A stretch of 64,000 nucleotides of DNA from Pseudomonas sp. TNT3 (lineage in GTDB: Bacteria > Pseudomonadota > Gammaproteobacteria > Pseudomonadales > Pseudomonadaceae): the NCBI RefSeq assembly GCF_010095445.2, contig NZ_WFGV02000010.1:1-64000 (forward strand). The letters are read 5' to 3'. This document shows, piece by piece, positions 27,000 to 38,448 of the stretch. The position numbers and the translations under genes are program-made. How positions within the stretch are numbered: the first letter of the stretch is position 1; each line of letters begins with the position of its first letter. The notes below the pieces were generated by a model. That model did no database searches and was not told the DNA's origin. It saw only the letters and a list, made by a program, of their open reading frames with translations.

Positions 27000-28424
27000 A
27001 TGAAGTTGTCCATGCCGCGATTCGATCAAGCCCCTGTCTTGGTGGTCGGCGATGTCATGCTCGACCGTTACTGGCATGGTGGTACCTCACGGATTTCTCC
27101 CGAGGCGCCAGTACCGGTAGTCAAGGTCGAGCAAATCGAGGACCGTCCGGGCGGTGCCGCCAACGTTGCGTTGAACATTGCCGCCCTCGGTGCGCCAGCC
27201 TCATTGGTTGGCGTCACTGGCGACGATGAAGCCGCCGACAGCCTGGTCAATAGCCTCAAGGGCGCGGGCGTCCGGGCATTGTTCCAGCGCATCGCGCACC
27301 AGCCGACCATCGTCAAGCTGCGAGTCATGAGCCGTCACCAGCAGTTGCTGCGTATCGACTTCGAAGAACCCTTCGCCACCGACGCCCTGGCGTTGGGCGA
27401 ACAGGTCGACGAGCTGCTCGACGGCATCAAGGTATTGGTGTTGTCCGATTACGGCAAAGGCGCGTTGAAAAACCATCAGGTGCTGATCCAGGCTGCGCGA
27501 GCTCGAGGCATTCCGGTGCTGGCCGATCCCAAGGGCAAGGATTTCTCCATCTACCGTGGTGCGAGCCTGATCACCCCGAACCTAAGCGAATTCGAAACCA
27601 TCGTCGGCAAGTGCGTTGATGAGCACGAGTTGGTGAGCAAGGGCGCGACCTTGATGCACGAGCTCGATCTCGGCGCCTTGCTGGTCACCCGTGGTGAACA
27701 CGGCATGACCTTGCTTCGTCCGGATCATCCCGCGCTGCACTTGCCGGCGCGAGCGCGTGAAGTGTTCGACGTGACAGGTGCTGGTGACACGGTGATATCT
27801 ACCCTGGCCGCAGCGATTGCTGCAGGCGAAGAACTGCCCCACGCAGTGGCGCTCGCCAACCTGGCCGCAGGCATCGTGGTAGGCAAGTTGGGTACCGCGG
27901 CCATCAGTGCGCCCGAGCTGCGTCGTGCGATTCAGCGTGAAGAGGGCTCCGAGCGCGGCGTGCTGGGACTTGAGCAATTATTGCTGGCGGTCGACGATGC
28001 GCGTGCGCACAAAGAGACGATCGTCTTCACCAATGGCTGCTTTGACATTTTGCATGCGGGTCATGTGACCTACCTCGAGCAGGCGCGAGCCCAGGGTGAT
28101 CGCCTGATCGTTGCGGTCAATGACGATGCTTCTGTGAGCCGCTTGAAGGGACCGGGTCGCCCGATCAATAGCGTCGACCGTCGCATGGCTGTACTTGCCG
28201 GTCTGGGCGCTGTGGACTGGGTGATCAGCTTCGCCGAAGGCACTCCGGAAAACCTGCTGCGCGAGGTCAAGCCGGACGTGTTGGTCAAGGGCGGGGACTA
28301 CGGAATCGAGCAGGTGGTGGGTGCTGACATCGTGACGGCTTACGGCGGAACGGTGAAAGTGCTGGGGCTGGTGGAAAACAGCTCGACCACGGCGATTGTG
28401 GAGAAAATCCGCAAGTCCGAGTGA
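27000..28424 (+). CDS. hldE: Bifunctional heptose 7-phosphate kinase / heptose 1-phosphate adenylyltransferase
   Basis: HldE makes the ADP-heptose used by WaaC and WaaF. The 474 residues are a fusion. The ribokinase-like N-terminal half has GGAANVALNIAALG and DVTGAGDTVISTLAA. The C-terminal nucleotidyltransferase half has FTNGCFDILHAGHVTYLEQ near residue 342, with the HxGH motif. The start is ATG 27000 (MKLSMPRFDQAPVLVV). It closes the LPS core cluster and is convergent with the next gene. Confidence 0.97.
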   Translation: MKLSMPRFDQAPVLVVGDVMLDRYWHGGTSRISPEAPVPVVKVEQIEDRPGGAANVALNIAALGAPASLVGVTGDDEAADSLVNSLKGAGVRALFQRIAHQPTIVKLRVMSRHQQLLRIDFEEPFATDALALGEQVDELLDGIKVLVLSDYGKGALKNHQVLIQAARARGIPVLADPKGKDFSIYRGASLITPNLSEFETIVGKCVDEHELVSKGATLMHELDLGALLVTRGEHGMTLLRPDHPALHLPARAREVFDVTGAGDTVISTLAAAIAAGEELPHAVALANLAAGIVVGKLGTAAISAPELRRAIQREEGSERGVLGLEQLLLAVDDARAHKETIVFTNGCFDILHAGHVTYLEQARAQGDRLIVAVNDDASVSRLKGPGRPINSVDRRMAVLAGLGAVDWVISFAEGTPENLLREVKPDVLVKGGDYGIEQVVGADIVTAYGGTVKVLGLVENSSTTAIVEKIRKSE

Positions 28425-28430
28425 AACAAC

Positions 28431-28506
28431 AAAAGATCGCAGCCTTCGGCAGCTCCTACAAGGTTATGTGTACACCTGTAGGAGTTGCCGAAGGCTGCGA
28501 TCTTTT
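28431..28506. repeat. Inverted repeat / bidirectional terminator-like REP
   Basis: Two 30-base arms (28431-28460 and 28477-28506) match at 29 of 30 positions. They begin AAAAGATCGCAGCCTTCGGC, and the ends give A- and T-runs on both strands. It sits between the convergent hldE and Nudix-like genes, six bases from one stop and four from the other. Confidence 0.85.
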
Positions 28507-28510
28507 GATT

Positions 28511-29479
28511 TCAAGAACTCACCTTCTTGCGCGGCACGATCTTCTTCAACAACTGCTTCGCCTTCCCGCGCAATCGCGCCAGACCTGAATCTTTACCCTG
28601 CGGGCTCAAGCCCTGCTGGCGTACCCAATCCTTCCACTTGATCCGCTCATCCCGCACCAGCCAGCCATCCTGCAGTGCAAAGCTCTCCGCCAGGTACAAC
28701 CCTCGCGTACTCGCCGGATACAGCTGATCTTTTTTAAGGGTATAGAGTTCAGCCATCGGCTGGCCGTCCTGCAAGGGCATCAGATACAAATCGGGCCGTT
28801 TGCGATCGAGTCGCGCGACCAGTTGATCGCCCTCCAATCGTTCATCGACATGAAACAGGCTCAAGGATTTCGCTTCCTTGGGCACGTCCAGTCGCAAGTC
28901 ATAGATCAGTTGCAGCGACGCCGTCGGCAAATGCACATAGGCCCGCGGCCGTTCGATCAACTGCATGTTGGCGCAACGCACTGGTCGCGCCGAGCCGGAC
29001 AATGGCGTCAGGCGAAACGGCAGGGCTTCGCGATAATGCAGGGCGGAGGAGTAGGGTGCCGGTAGCCAAGTGTCATTGAAACGCCCTCCCAGCCAGCCTT
29101 CCGGTGTTTCCAGCAGACACTCTTCAGCAATCTCCTGGATGGCCGTGTGCAGCGGCAGGTTCAGCTCATGGGCGGGCACGTAACCTGAGATCAGCTTCAG
29201 CACCACATCGCCACGGTCTTGCCGGCGTTGACGGACCAGCACCCAGTAATCCCGATTCTGCCAATGCAGGGTCAGTCGCACCGACACCCCAAGGTTGGCG
29301 AGCTCGACCGCAAAGCGCTCGCTGTCAGGCACTGCCACCGGGCGGCGACGTTGCAGGGTCTGGGAAAAATTGAGCGGCATCCCGACGCTCTGATAACTCA
29401 AGCCTTCGGGAGTCGCTTCAACGAATAATGGCAGGGTCTTGAAGTTGCTCGGGTTCTTTCTAATGAGCGTACGCGGCAT
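28511..29479 (-). CDS. Conserved protein with Nudix-like motif (often called metal ABC transporter ATPase)
   Basis: The 322-residue protein has no Walker A or ABC signature, so the ABC-transporter name used for relatives is unsupported by the sequence. It contains SGYVPAHELNLPLHT followed by AIQEIAEECLL near residues 93-118. This resembles the Nudix box (G-x5-E-x7-REUxEExGU) with a two-residue insertion, Gln for Arg and Leu for the last Gly. The C-terminal tail is basic (KAKQLLKKIVPRKK). It lies 32 bases downstream of the aldo/keto reductase gene and probably shares its operon. Confidence 0.6.
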   Translation of the reverse strand: MPRTLIRKNPSNFKTLPLFVEATPEGLSYQSVGMPLNFSQTLQRRRPVAVPDSERFAVELANLGVSVRLTLHWQNRDYWVLVRQRRQDRGDVVLKLISGYVPAHELNLPLHTAIQEIAEECLLETPEGWLGGRFNDTWLPAPYSSALHYREALPFRLTPLSGSARPVRCANMQLIERPRAYVHLPTASLQLIYDLRLDVPKEAKSLSLFHVDERLEGDQLVARLDRKRPDLYLMPLQDGQPMAELYTLKKDQLYPASTRGLYLAESFALQDGWLVRDERIKWKDWVRQQGLSPQGKDSGLARLRGKAKQLLKKIVPRKKVSS

Positions 29480-29511
29480 GTCGGCTCCTGCTTAAGGCCG
29501 CGTGGGCGGCG

Positions 29512-30324
29512 TCAGTGACTACGTAGGACCTTGGCAACGGTCGCGACGTTGTGGGCGAGGTGCAGCGGATTGATGGTCCCGACAATAGCACTGGCTACAC
29601 CCGGATGCTCAAACAACAACTCGAAGCTGGCACGCACCGGATCGACACCCGGACTCAGGCAGACGTGACCGCTGGCGAGTGCTTTTTTTACCAGAATGGC
29701 TTTGCCGTGAGCAGCAGCATAGTCAATGACGGCTTTCTCGCTCAATTCGTTCAGATTGTAAGTGACCATCGCGCAATCACCCTGTTCCAGAGCCTTCAAT
29801 CCACCTTCGACGGTTTTCCCGGAAAAACCGAATCCACGAATTTTCCCTTCGGCCTTGAGCGCTGCGAGCGTTGCGTAGACCTCGCAGTCGTTGAGGATGG
29901 CAAGGTCGTTGCCGTCGGAATGCACCAGCACCAGGTCGATAAAATCCGTTTCCAGACGTTGCAGGCTGCGCTCGACCGACAGGCGGGTATGGGCGGCGCT
30001 GAAGTCGTGACTCGATAGACCGTCGGCAAACTCTTCGCCGACCTTGCTGACAATCACCCAGTCCTGACGCTGACCGCGCAACAACGGGCCAAGCCGCTCT
30101 TCACTGCGACCGTAGGCCGGTGCGGTGTCGATCAGGTTGATGCCCATGTTCTGCGCCAGTTTGAGCAACATGCGTGCTTCATCGTCGCCCGGGATCTGGA
30201 AGCCGTTCGGGTACTTCACTCCTTGATCGCGACCCAGTTTGACGGTGCCCAGGCCTAGCGGTGAAACCATCAGGCCCGTGCTGCCCAAGGGGCGATGCAA
30301 ATCGTGCAGGGTCGGTTGGGTCAT
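29512..30324 (-). CDS. Aldo/keto reductase
   Basis: A 270-residue NAD(P)H-dependent reductase of the TIM-barrel family. Catalytic tetrad residues are visible: Asp and Tyr in DTAPAYGRSEER, Lys in VSKVGEEF and His in VLVHSDGND. The cofactor-binding end has SAIVGTINPLHLAHN. The start codon overlaps the upstream FAD oxidoreductase stop (ATGA). The substrate is unknown. Confidence 0.88.
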   Translation of the reverse strand: MTQPTLHDLHRPLGSTGLMVSPLGLGTVKLGRDQGVKYPNGFQIPGDDEARMLLKLAQNMGINLIDTAPAYGRSEERLGPLLRGQRQDWVIVSKVGEEFADGLSSHDFSAAHTRLSVERSLQRLETDFIDLVLVHSDGNDLAILNDCEVYATLAALKAEGKIRGFGFSGKTVEGGLKALEQGDCAMVTYNLNELSEKAVIDYAAAHGKAILVKKALASGHVCLSPGVDPVRASFELLFEHPGVASAIVGTINPLHLAHNVATVAKVLRSH

Positions 30325-31496
30325 GGTAGCAGTTGCTCCCAGGCAGGAACGCCCATCGGTGGTTTGGGTAGCTCCGGCAGTGGCGCGCAGTGGCTGGGTT
30401 CAATGCCGTCGCGCTGCAGAGAGGCGATGACACGGTCAGCGAAGTCCGGGGCCAGCGCCAGTTTGGTAGGCCAGCCGACCAGCAGTCGGCCTTCTTCGGC
30501 GAGAAACGCGTTGTCCGGTCGCGTCAGTCCCGATTGCAGCGGCTCGGCGCGATCTACCCGCAACGTCGCCCATTGCGTGGTGCTCAAATCGATCCATGGC
30601 AGCAATTGGCCAAGCTCTTTCTGCGCCGTGGCAATCTGCTCGGCGGGTTCGCGGGCAACACCTTCGGATTCAGCGATGTCACCGCCCAGGTACCAGACCC
30701 ATTGGCCATCGGCGGCCGGATGAGTGGTGACGGTGATGCGAGGTTTGGTACCGCCTCCCAGGCAGTGGGCATACAGCGGTTTAAGGCCTGGACCTTTGGC
30801 GATGATCATGTGCAGCGGCCGACGTTGCATGGCTGGCCGACTCAGCGCCAAGGTTTCGAGCAGCGCTGCCGTGCCTGCACCGGCGCTGAGAACGATGCGC
30901 TGGGCGCGAATGTCGCGCCCATCGACCGTCAATCCCACCAGAAGGCCACCTTCCAGCAACGGTTCGATCTGCTGTCCGGCCAGTAGACCGTCACCCGACA
31001 GGTCGGCGAGACGCTGAATCAGACTCGGGACATCGACCACCAGCTCGGCCAGACGATAAACCTTGCCCTTGAAGCGCTTGTCTTGCAGCGCAGGTGGCAG
31101 TTGATCGCCCTTTACCTGGTCAACCCGGCCGCGCACGGCTTTGCTGGCGAAGAAACTGGTGAGGTTTCCAGCGAGTGTGCCGGGTGACCACAGGTAATGC
31201 GCTTCGGACAGCAGGTGCACGCCGGACAGGTCGAGTTCGCCATTGCCGGCCAGCGCTTCACGCCAGCGCCGTGGCATGTCGGCGATTGCTTCCGACGCGC
31301 CGGTCAGGGCGCCGTGCAGCGCGTACTTGGCGCCGCCATGGATGATGCCCTGGGACTTCAAACTCTGACCGCCGCCGAGGCTGGCGCTTTCCACCAATAC
31401 CGTCGAAAAACCCTGACGGCGCAGACGCGCATTCAGCCAGAGGCCGGCGACACCAGCGCCGACAATCAGAACGTCGGTGGAAATAACGGATGGCAT
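30321..31496 (-). CDS. FAD-dependent oxidoreductase (glycine/D-amino-acid oxidase type)
   Basis: A 391-residue protein opening with VLIVGAGVAGLWLNARL, the GxGxxG dinucleotide fold of DAO-family flavoenzymes, followed by an SLGGGQSLKSQGIIHGG segment. The middle carries IVLSAGAGTAALLE. It is the first gene of a three-gene minus-strand operon with the aldo/keto reductase and the Nudix-like protein. The natural substrate cannot be inferred. Confidence 0.85.
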   Translation of the reverse strand: MPSVISTDVLIVGAGVAGLWLNARLRRQGFSTVLVESASLGGGQSLKSQGIIHGGAKYALHGALTGASEAIADMPRRWREALAGNGELDLSGVHLLSEAHYLWSPGTLAGNLTSFFASKAVRGRVDQVKGDQLPPALQDKRFKGKVYRLAELVVDVPSLIQRLADLSGDGLLAGQQIEPLLEGGLLVGLTVDGRDIRAQRIVLSAGAGTAALLETLALSRPAMQRRPLHMIIAKGPGLKPLYAHCLGGGTKPRITVTTHPAADGQWVWYLGGDIAESEGVAREPAEQIATAQKELGQLLPWIDLSTTQWATLRVDRAEPLQSGLTRPDNAFLAEEGRLLVGWPTKLALAPDFADRVIASLQRDGIEPSHCAPLPELPKPPMGVPAWEQLLP

Positions 31497-31581
31497 GCAG
31501 CGACCTCAGTGTTCAAGACGAGGGCGCAGTATACAGACTCGACGGAAAGGGGATTTATTGCTGATCTTTAAGAGTACGCAA

Positions 31582-31739
31582 AACCTGTGGCGAGGGAGCT
31601 GGCTCCCGCTGGGCCGGGCTGGCGCTCCAGCGCAAAGCGGCCCTTGAAACCATTCGCCGCAGTTTTTCAGACTGACCGCGTCTAATGGTCCTGCAACTGC
31701 TGCGCAGTCGAGCGGGAGCAAGCTCCCTCGCCACAGGTT
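31582..31739. repeat. REP doublet (GTGGCGAGGGAGC type)
   Basis: Arms at 31582-31610 and 31711-31739 are inverted copies with one mismatch in 29 bases (AACCTGTGGCGAGGGAGCT...). About 100 bases separate them. They fill the gap between the SMR gene's end and the start of the FAD oxidoreductase gene. Confidence 0.82.
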
Positions 31740-31761
31740 ACTGTTTGTCTCCAAGGTTCGG

Positions 31762-32094
31762 TCAATGCCCCGCCGTTTTGGAAAATAGCTGGATGACCAC
31801 AACCCCCAGCACAATCAGCCCCATCCCCAGCATCGCCGGCACATCAAGCTTTTGCCCATAGATGAACAATGCCGCAACGCTGACCATCACGATCCCCATC
31901 CCGGCCCATACCGCATAGGCCACGCCGACCGGAACGCTGCGCACCACCAGCGTCAACATCCAGAAGGCAATGCCATAACCGACGATGACCAGCACCAGGG
32001 GCAGGGGCGTGCTGAATCCTTTGACGGCTTTCATCGAAACGGTCGCGATCACTTCGGCGCAGATGGCAATGGCCAGGTAGTAGTAAGCGGTCAT
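31762..32094 (-). CDS. Small multidrug resistance (SMR) family transporter
   Basis: A 110-residue protein with four transmembrane helices. It starts MTAYYYLAIAICAEVIATVS, where Glu14 is the conserved charged residue of EmrE-type pumps. GVAYAVWAGMGIV and GLIVLGVVVIQLFS are also family motifs. The start at 32094 is preceded by GAGGAT; a longer upstream frame lacks this. It is divergent from a LysR regulator, which may control it. Substrates could be quaternary ammonium compounds or spermidine-like cations. Confidence 0.9.
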   Translation of the reverse strand: MTAYYYLAIAICAEVIATVSMKAVKGFSTPLPLVLVIVGYGIAFWMLTLVVRSVPVGVAYAVWAGMGIVMVSVAALFIYGQKLDVPAMLGMGLIVLGVVVIQLFSKTAGH

Positions 32095-32156
32095 AGGTGC
32101 ATCCTCAAGTGAAGTGTTGCTGTCTTGGCTGGGCATTCTAGAGCTTCGTCAGATGC

Positions 32157-32171
32157 GGTAAAGTCATTACC
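32157..32171. promoter_or_regulatory. Palindrome between SMR and LysR genes
   Basis: GGTAAAGTCATTACC has perfect 5-base arms around AGTCA. It is centred in the 102-base divergent gap, 26 bases before the LysR start. It is a plausible LysR-type operator, although it does not strictly fit T-N11-A. Confidence 0.45.
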
Positions 32172-32196
32172 TATCTGTTTTGGAGATGGGTTGGCC

Positions 32197-33099
32197 ATGA
32201 ACACGCAATGGAATCTGGAACAGCTACGACTGTTTGTCAGCGTAGCGGAGCAGCGATCGTTTTCGGCCGTTGCGCGGGATCAGCGCAAGGCGCAGTCAGC
32301 TGTCAGCAGTTCAATTGCGATGCTTGAAGAGGACCTCGGCGTCAGCCTGTTTGATCGTAGCAGTGGCCGTCAGCCGACGCTGACCGAAGCCGGCAACGCG
32401 TTGCTTGAAGAGGCGCGGGAAGTACTGCGTCAATGCGAGCGCCTCAACGGACGGGCATGGGCGATGATGCGCGGCCAGGAGGCGCGGCTGCGTTTGGCCC
32501 AGGATGAGGCAATGCCTTATCAGGCGGTGGTGGATAGTTTTGAAGCCCTGGCGGAAAAATTTCCCAGCCTTGAGGTTCAATTGACCAGCGCCGCCCAAGG
32601 GGAAGTGGCGCGCAAGCTGGTGGAGCGTCAGGCCGATCTGGGTTTGCTGTTTTACCACGATCAGATTCCCGAAGCGCTTGAGCGGCAAGTGCTGGGCAGC
32701 GTTGAGATGGTCACCGTGTGCGGTGCCGGTCATCCGTTGGCGGGGAAAGCGGCGGTGGACTGTCAGCAACTGGCGCAGCACCGGCAACTGCTGATGTCCA
32801 CTCAGTCCAGCGTCTACCCCGGCAGCGAGCCTGCCAGCCCGCAAGTCTGGCGCGCCGACAGTTTCTACGTCATGGCAGAGTGGCTGGTTCGCGGTCTCGG
32901 CTGGGCCTGGCTGCCGCGTCATGTGGTGCAATACCCCGCTTATCAGGGGCAGATGATCGAACTGGCCAGCGAATGGACCCCGCCTGCGTTGGTCGTGGAG
33001 TTGGTCTGGCGCCGTGATGAGCCGCTGGGGCCGGCAGCTCGATGGCTGGCGGAACGTTTTGCTGTGCACTTGCGGGCGATCGGCGATAAAAGCCGATAA
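32197..33099 (+). CDS. LysR-family transcriptional regulator
   Basis: A 300-residue protein with an N-terminal winged helix (LEQLRLFVSVAEQRSFSAVA, then QSAVSSSIAMLEEDLGVSLF) and a C-terminal periplasmic-binding-like effector domain. The ATG at 32197 follows TGGAGA by 10 bases. Divergence from the SMR pump gene and the shared palindrome suggest that it regulates the pump. It lies 11 bases before waaA, so read-through is possible. Confidence 0.9.
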   Translation: MNTQWNLEQLRLFVSVAEQRSFSAVARDQRKAQSAVSSSIAMLEEDLGVSLFDRSSGRQPTLTEAGNALLEEAREVLRQCERLNGRAWAMMRGQEARLRLAQDEAMPYQAVVDSFEALAEKFPSLEVQLTSAAQGEVARKLVERQADLGLLFYHDQIPEALERQVLGSVEMVTVCGAGHPLAGKAAVDCQQLAQHRQLLMSTQSSVYPGSEPASPQVWRADSFYVMAEWLVRGLGWAWLPRHVVQYPAYQGQMIELASEWTPPALVVELVWRRDEPLGPAARWLAERFAVHLRAIGDKSR

Positions 33100-33110
33100 A
33101 CTCCGCCGCC

Positions 33111-34388
33111 ATGAATAGAACTCTCTACACCGCGCTGTTTTACCTGGGGCTGCCACTGGTAGCGATTCGGCTTTGGTTGCGAGCGCGTAAAGCGCCAGCC
33201 TATGCCAAACGTATCGGCGAGCGTTTTTCCTACGGGATACCGGCGATGAAACCAGGGGGCATCTGGGTGCACGCGGTGTCGGTGGGCGAGAGCATCGCCG
33301 CAGCGCCGATGATTCGTGCCTTGCTGCAACGTCATCCACAGTTGCCGATCACCGTGACCTGCATGACCCCGACCGGCTCGGAGCGAATCCAGGCCTTGTT
33401 CGCCAATGAACCGCGCATCCAGCACTGCTACTTGCCGTATGACTTGCCCTGCGCAGCCAAGCGATTTCTGGATCGGGTTCAGCCGAAATTGGCAGTGATC
33501 ATGGAGACCGAACTCTGGCCTAACCACATTCACCAGTGCGCCAGGCGCGGGATCCCGGTGGCGCTGGCCAATGCGCGGCTGTCCGAGCGATCGGCCAAAG
33601 GCTACGGTCGTTTCCGAAAACTGACCCAGCCGATGCTTGCCGAAATGAGCCTGCTCGCGGTGCAGACCGAAGCAGAAGCCCAGCGCTTTCGTGACCTAGG
33701 GGCGCGCCCGGAGACTGTCGAGGTGACCGGTTCGATCAAGTTCGACCTGACCATTGACCCGCAACTGCTTCAGCTTGCCACCGAGTTGCGCGGGCAATGG
33801 CAAGCACAGGAACGCCCGGTATGGATTGCTGCCAGCACCCACGACGGTGAAGACGAAGTGGTGCTGGCGGCCCATCGTCAGCTGTTGGCCAGTCATCCGG
33901 ATGCGGTGTTGATCCTGGTGCCCCGTCATCCGGAACGATTCAACGCCGTGTTCGAGCTGTGTCAGCAGCAAGGTTTCGCCACTGTTCGTCGTTCCTCCGG
34001 TGAGCCAGTCCGCAGCGATACTGCTGTGCTGATGGGCGACACCATGGGTGAGTTGCTGTTTCTCTACGCCTTGGCCGATACCGCGTTCGTCGGCGGCAGC
34101 CTGGTGCCCAATGGCGGGCACAACCTGCTGGAGCCGGCCGCGTTGGCCAAACCGGTCTTGAGCGGTCCGCACCTGTTCAACTTCCTCGAAATCGCCGCGC
34201 AATTACGCAATGCCGGCGCATTGCAGGAAGTGGAGGATGCCGAAGGGTTGGCTGTGGCGGTGCAGCGCCTGTTTGAACTGCCGCGGGATGCGCAGCGAAT
34301 GGCGGATGCCGGATTGAAGGTGATGCGCAGCAATCAGGGTGCATTGCAGCGATTGCTGGAGGGGTTGGGGCGGTTGATCGAGCGTTAA
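33111..34388 (+). CDS. waaA: 3-deoxy-D-manno-octulosonic acid (Kdo) transferase
   Basis: WaaA attaches Kdo residues to lipid IVA, the base of the LPS core. The 425-residue GT30 protein has one N-terminal membrane segment (LYTALFYLGLPLVAIRLWL). IWVHAVSVGESIAA is the family acceptor motif. ETELWPNHIHQC and GGSLVPNGGHNLLEPAALAKP follow in the GT-B halves. Length is normal. It sits apart from the main core cluster, as in PAO1. Confidence 0.96.
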   Translation: MNRTLYTALFYLGLPLVAIRLWLRARKAPAYAKRIGERFSYGIPAMKPGGIWVHAVSVGESIAAAPMIRALLQRHPQLPITVTCMTPTGSERIQALFANEPRIQHCYLPYDLPCAAKRFLDRVQPKLAVIMETELWPNHIHQCARRGIPVALANARLSERSAKGYGRFRKLTQPMLAEMSLLAVQTEAEAQRFRDLGARPETVEVTGSIKFDLTIDPQLLQLATELRGQWQAQERPVWIAASTHDGEDEVVLAAHRQLLASHPDAVLILVPRHPERFNAVFELCQQQGFATVRRSSGEPVRSDTAVLMGDTMGELLFLYALADTAFVGGSLVPNGGHNLLEPAALAKPVLSGPHLFNFLEIAAQLRNAGALQEVEDAEGLAVAVQRLFELPRDAQRMADAGLKVMRSNQGALQRLLEGLGRLIER

Positions 34389-34451
34389 TTCAGCTCATCC
34401 TGTGCCTCGCGCCGGCGTCCTTCGACTGATTCTGCCGCGACACTGCACCTG

Positions 34452-34477
34452 TGGCGAGGGAGTAAACTCCCTCGCCA
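34452..34477. terminator. Palindromic stem between waaA and tolC
   Basis: TGGCGAGGGAGT and ACTCCCTCGCCA form a perfect 12-bp stem with an AA loop. It belongs to the same REP family as 31582-31739 and separates the convergent waaA and tolC genes. No long T-run is present. Confidence 0.6.
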
Positions 34478-34499
34478 TGGCACCTCGGTGTTTAGTCGC

Positions 34500-35933
34500 T
34501 TATGGCCGGGCTTTCAACTGTTCCGCCGCAGCCTTCGCCAGATCGGGTGGCAGGAAGTCCTTGTCCGGGTTGTAGTCAGGCTTGAGGTAACGTTTGAGGT
34601 CCTCCAGGTCGCCCGGGTTCAGCGTGCCGGCAGCCTGCTTCAAGCGCAGGTTGTCGAGGATGTAGTCGTAGCGGGTGTTGTTGTAGTTGCGCACCGAGGT
34701 GTACAGCTGACGCTGGGCATCCAGGACATCGACAATGTTCCGTGTCCCCACCTGATAGCCGATTTCAGTCGCTTCCACCGCACTCTGGTTGGAAATGATC
34801 GACTGTTTGCGCGCTTGAACCTGCTCAACGTCGGTGTTCACCGCGCGGTGCAGGTTACGGGTGCTTTCGACGATTTGCCGACGCAGGCCTTCGCGCTGTT
34901 GTTCCGTCTGGTCCAGGCGCGAGTAGGACTCACGAACCTGCGAGGTGGTCAGGCCGCCGCTGTAGATCGGGATGTTCAGTTGCAAGGCCAGGGTGGTTTG
35001 TTCGACCGGGCCCCGATACGACTGACCGAACGCGCTCGGGTTGCTGAAACCAAAGGCGTCGTTGTCACCTTTCTCGTATTTCGCCACCGCATCCACAGTG
35101 GGCGCATGGCCGGCCTTGCGCTGCTTGAGGGTTTCCTCGGCGGCGCTCACCGCATAGTTGCTGGCCAAGAGATTGAGGTTCTGTCGGGCGGCGGTGTCGA
35201 CCCAGGCCTTGGCATCGTTCGGTGCCGGCGGCAGGATCGGCAAGCTGTGAACAATGCCCTGAATCGAGTTGTACTGACGGTTGGTCAAGGTGATCAGTGC
35301 TTCGAATGCATCATCCACCTGGCGCTGAGCGAGGATTCGGTTAGCTCGCGCCGTGTCATAACTGGCTTGAGATTGCAGCACGTCGGTCTTGTCCGACAGG
35401 CCCACGTCAAAGCGTTCGTTGGACTGGTCGAGCTGGCGTTTGAACGCGGCTTCTTCGGCCTTGGTCGAGGCCAGGTTATCCTGGGTACGCAACACGTTGA
35501 AGTAGTTTTCGGCGGTCTGCAGGATCAGGTTTTGCTCGGTAGCCGAGAGTTGCAGTGCAGCCTGTTCGTTGACGTCTTTGGCGGCCTGGTACTGGAACCA
35601 GCGATCGGCCCGGAACAGTGGCTGAGCCAATGTTGCCTGATAGGAGTTGGCGCTGCGATTGGCGACGGCGGCCGGTTGATCGATATCGGTACGCACACTG
35701 GCCATCTGAGCGCCGCCGGAGATGTTCGGCAACAGGCCGGCACGTGCCTGAGGCACTACTTCTTTCTGGGCGCCGTACTGGGCGCGGGCGGCAGCCAGGT
35801 CGGCGTTGTTGTCTACCGCTTCCTGGTAGACGCTCACAAGATCGGTTCTGGTCGATAAGGGCGCTTCTGCTGCCCAGGCCAATCCATTGGAAGCACAAGA
35901 CACGGCAAGGGCCAGTGAAAGTTTGCGCAGCAT
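34500..35933 (-). CDS. tolC: TolC-type outer-membrane efflux channel
   Basis: A 477-residue outer-membrane factor used by tripartite efflux and type I secretion systems. The signal peptide MLRKLSLALAVSCASNGLAWA is visible. Two repeated helical halves follow, with family motifs VGLSDKTDVLQSQASYD and VGTRNIVDVLDAQRQLY. The internal start at 35933 is chosen because it begins the signal peptide; the longer open frame runs into the promoter. The closest P. aeruginosa counterpart is OpmH (PA4974). Confidence 0.94.
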   Translation of the reverse strand: MLRKLSLALAVSCASNGLAWAAEAPLSTRTDLVSVYQEAVDNNADLAAARAQYGAQKEVVPQARAGLLPNISGGAQMASVRTDIDQPAAVANRSANSYQATLAQPLFRADRWFQYQAAKDVNEQAALQLSATEQNLILQTAENYFNVLRTQDNLASTKAEEAAFKRQLDQSNERFDVGLSDKTDVLQSQASYDTARANRILAQRQVDDAFEALITLTNRQYNSIQGIVHSLPILPPAPNDAKAWVDTAARQNLNLLASNYAVSAAEETLKQRKAGHAPTVDAVAKYEKGDNDAFGFSNPSAFGQSYRGPVEQTTLALQLNIPIYSGGLTTSQVRESYSRLDQTEQQREGLRRQIVESTRNLHRAVNTDVEQVQARKQSIISNQSAVEATEIGYQVGTRNIVDVLDAQRQLYTSVRNYNNTRYDYILDNLRLKQAAGTLNPGDLEDLKRYLKPDYNPDKDFLPPDLAKAAAEQLKARP

Positions 35934-36142
35934 GCGGCCATCCCTAAAAATTACGCTGATAATTTGCGCCAAAGGTACGGCGCGGCTTCGTCCATCGTCA
36001 ATGCACAGCGTCGATGCGCGGCACGGCGTAGCGAGTGTAGTTGGGCATCCGTCCGGCAACAATCCTGTAATTACGCCATTCATCATGGTGTTTACCTTGG
36101 GGTTGGCGTTCTTTGCCAGTTGTGTCTAGACTGGCCGGGTTC

Positions 36143-38297
<2,155 letters not shown>

Positions 38298-38331
38298 TCT
38301 GACCTGAATGGGTGGGGCCTACACAGGCCCC

Positions 38332-38406
38332 ATCGCCAGCAGGCTGTCTCCCACATTGGATCTGTGGCGTTCACAAGTCCCCTGTGGGAGCCAGCCTGCT
38401 GGCGAT
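38332..38406. repeat. REP doublet (GGAGCCAGCCTGCTGGCGAT type)
   Basis: Arms 38332-38355 and 38383-38406 are inverted copies with one mismatch in 24. They lie between thiC and cytX and could uncouple the two transcripts. Confidence 0.85.
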
Positions 38407-38448
38407 AGCGATCAATACAACAACAAAAGTCCCTCTGAGATAACACCC

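Noticed and set aside
34488..35858. 456-codon open frame opposite tolC
   Set aside because: Mirror of the tolC reading frame; tolC has a signal peptide and family motifs.
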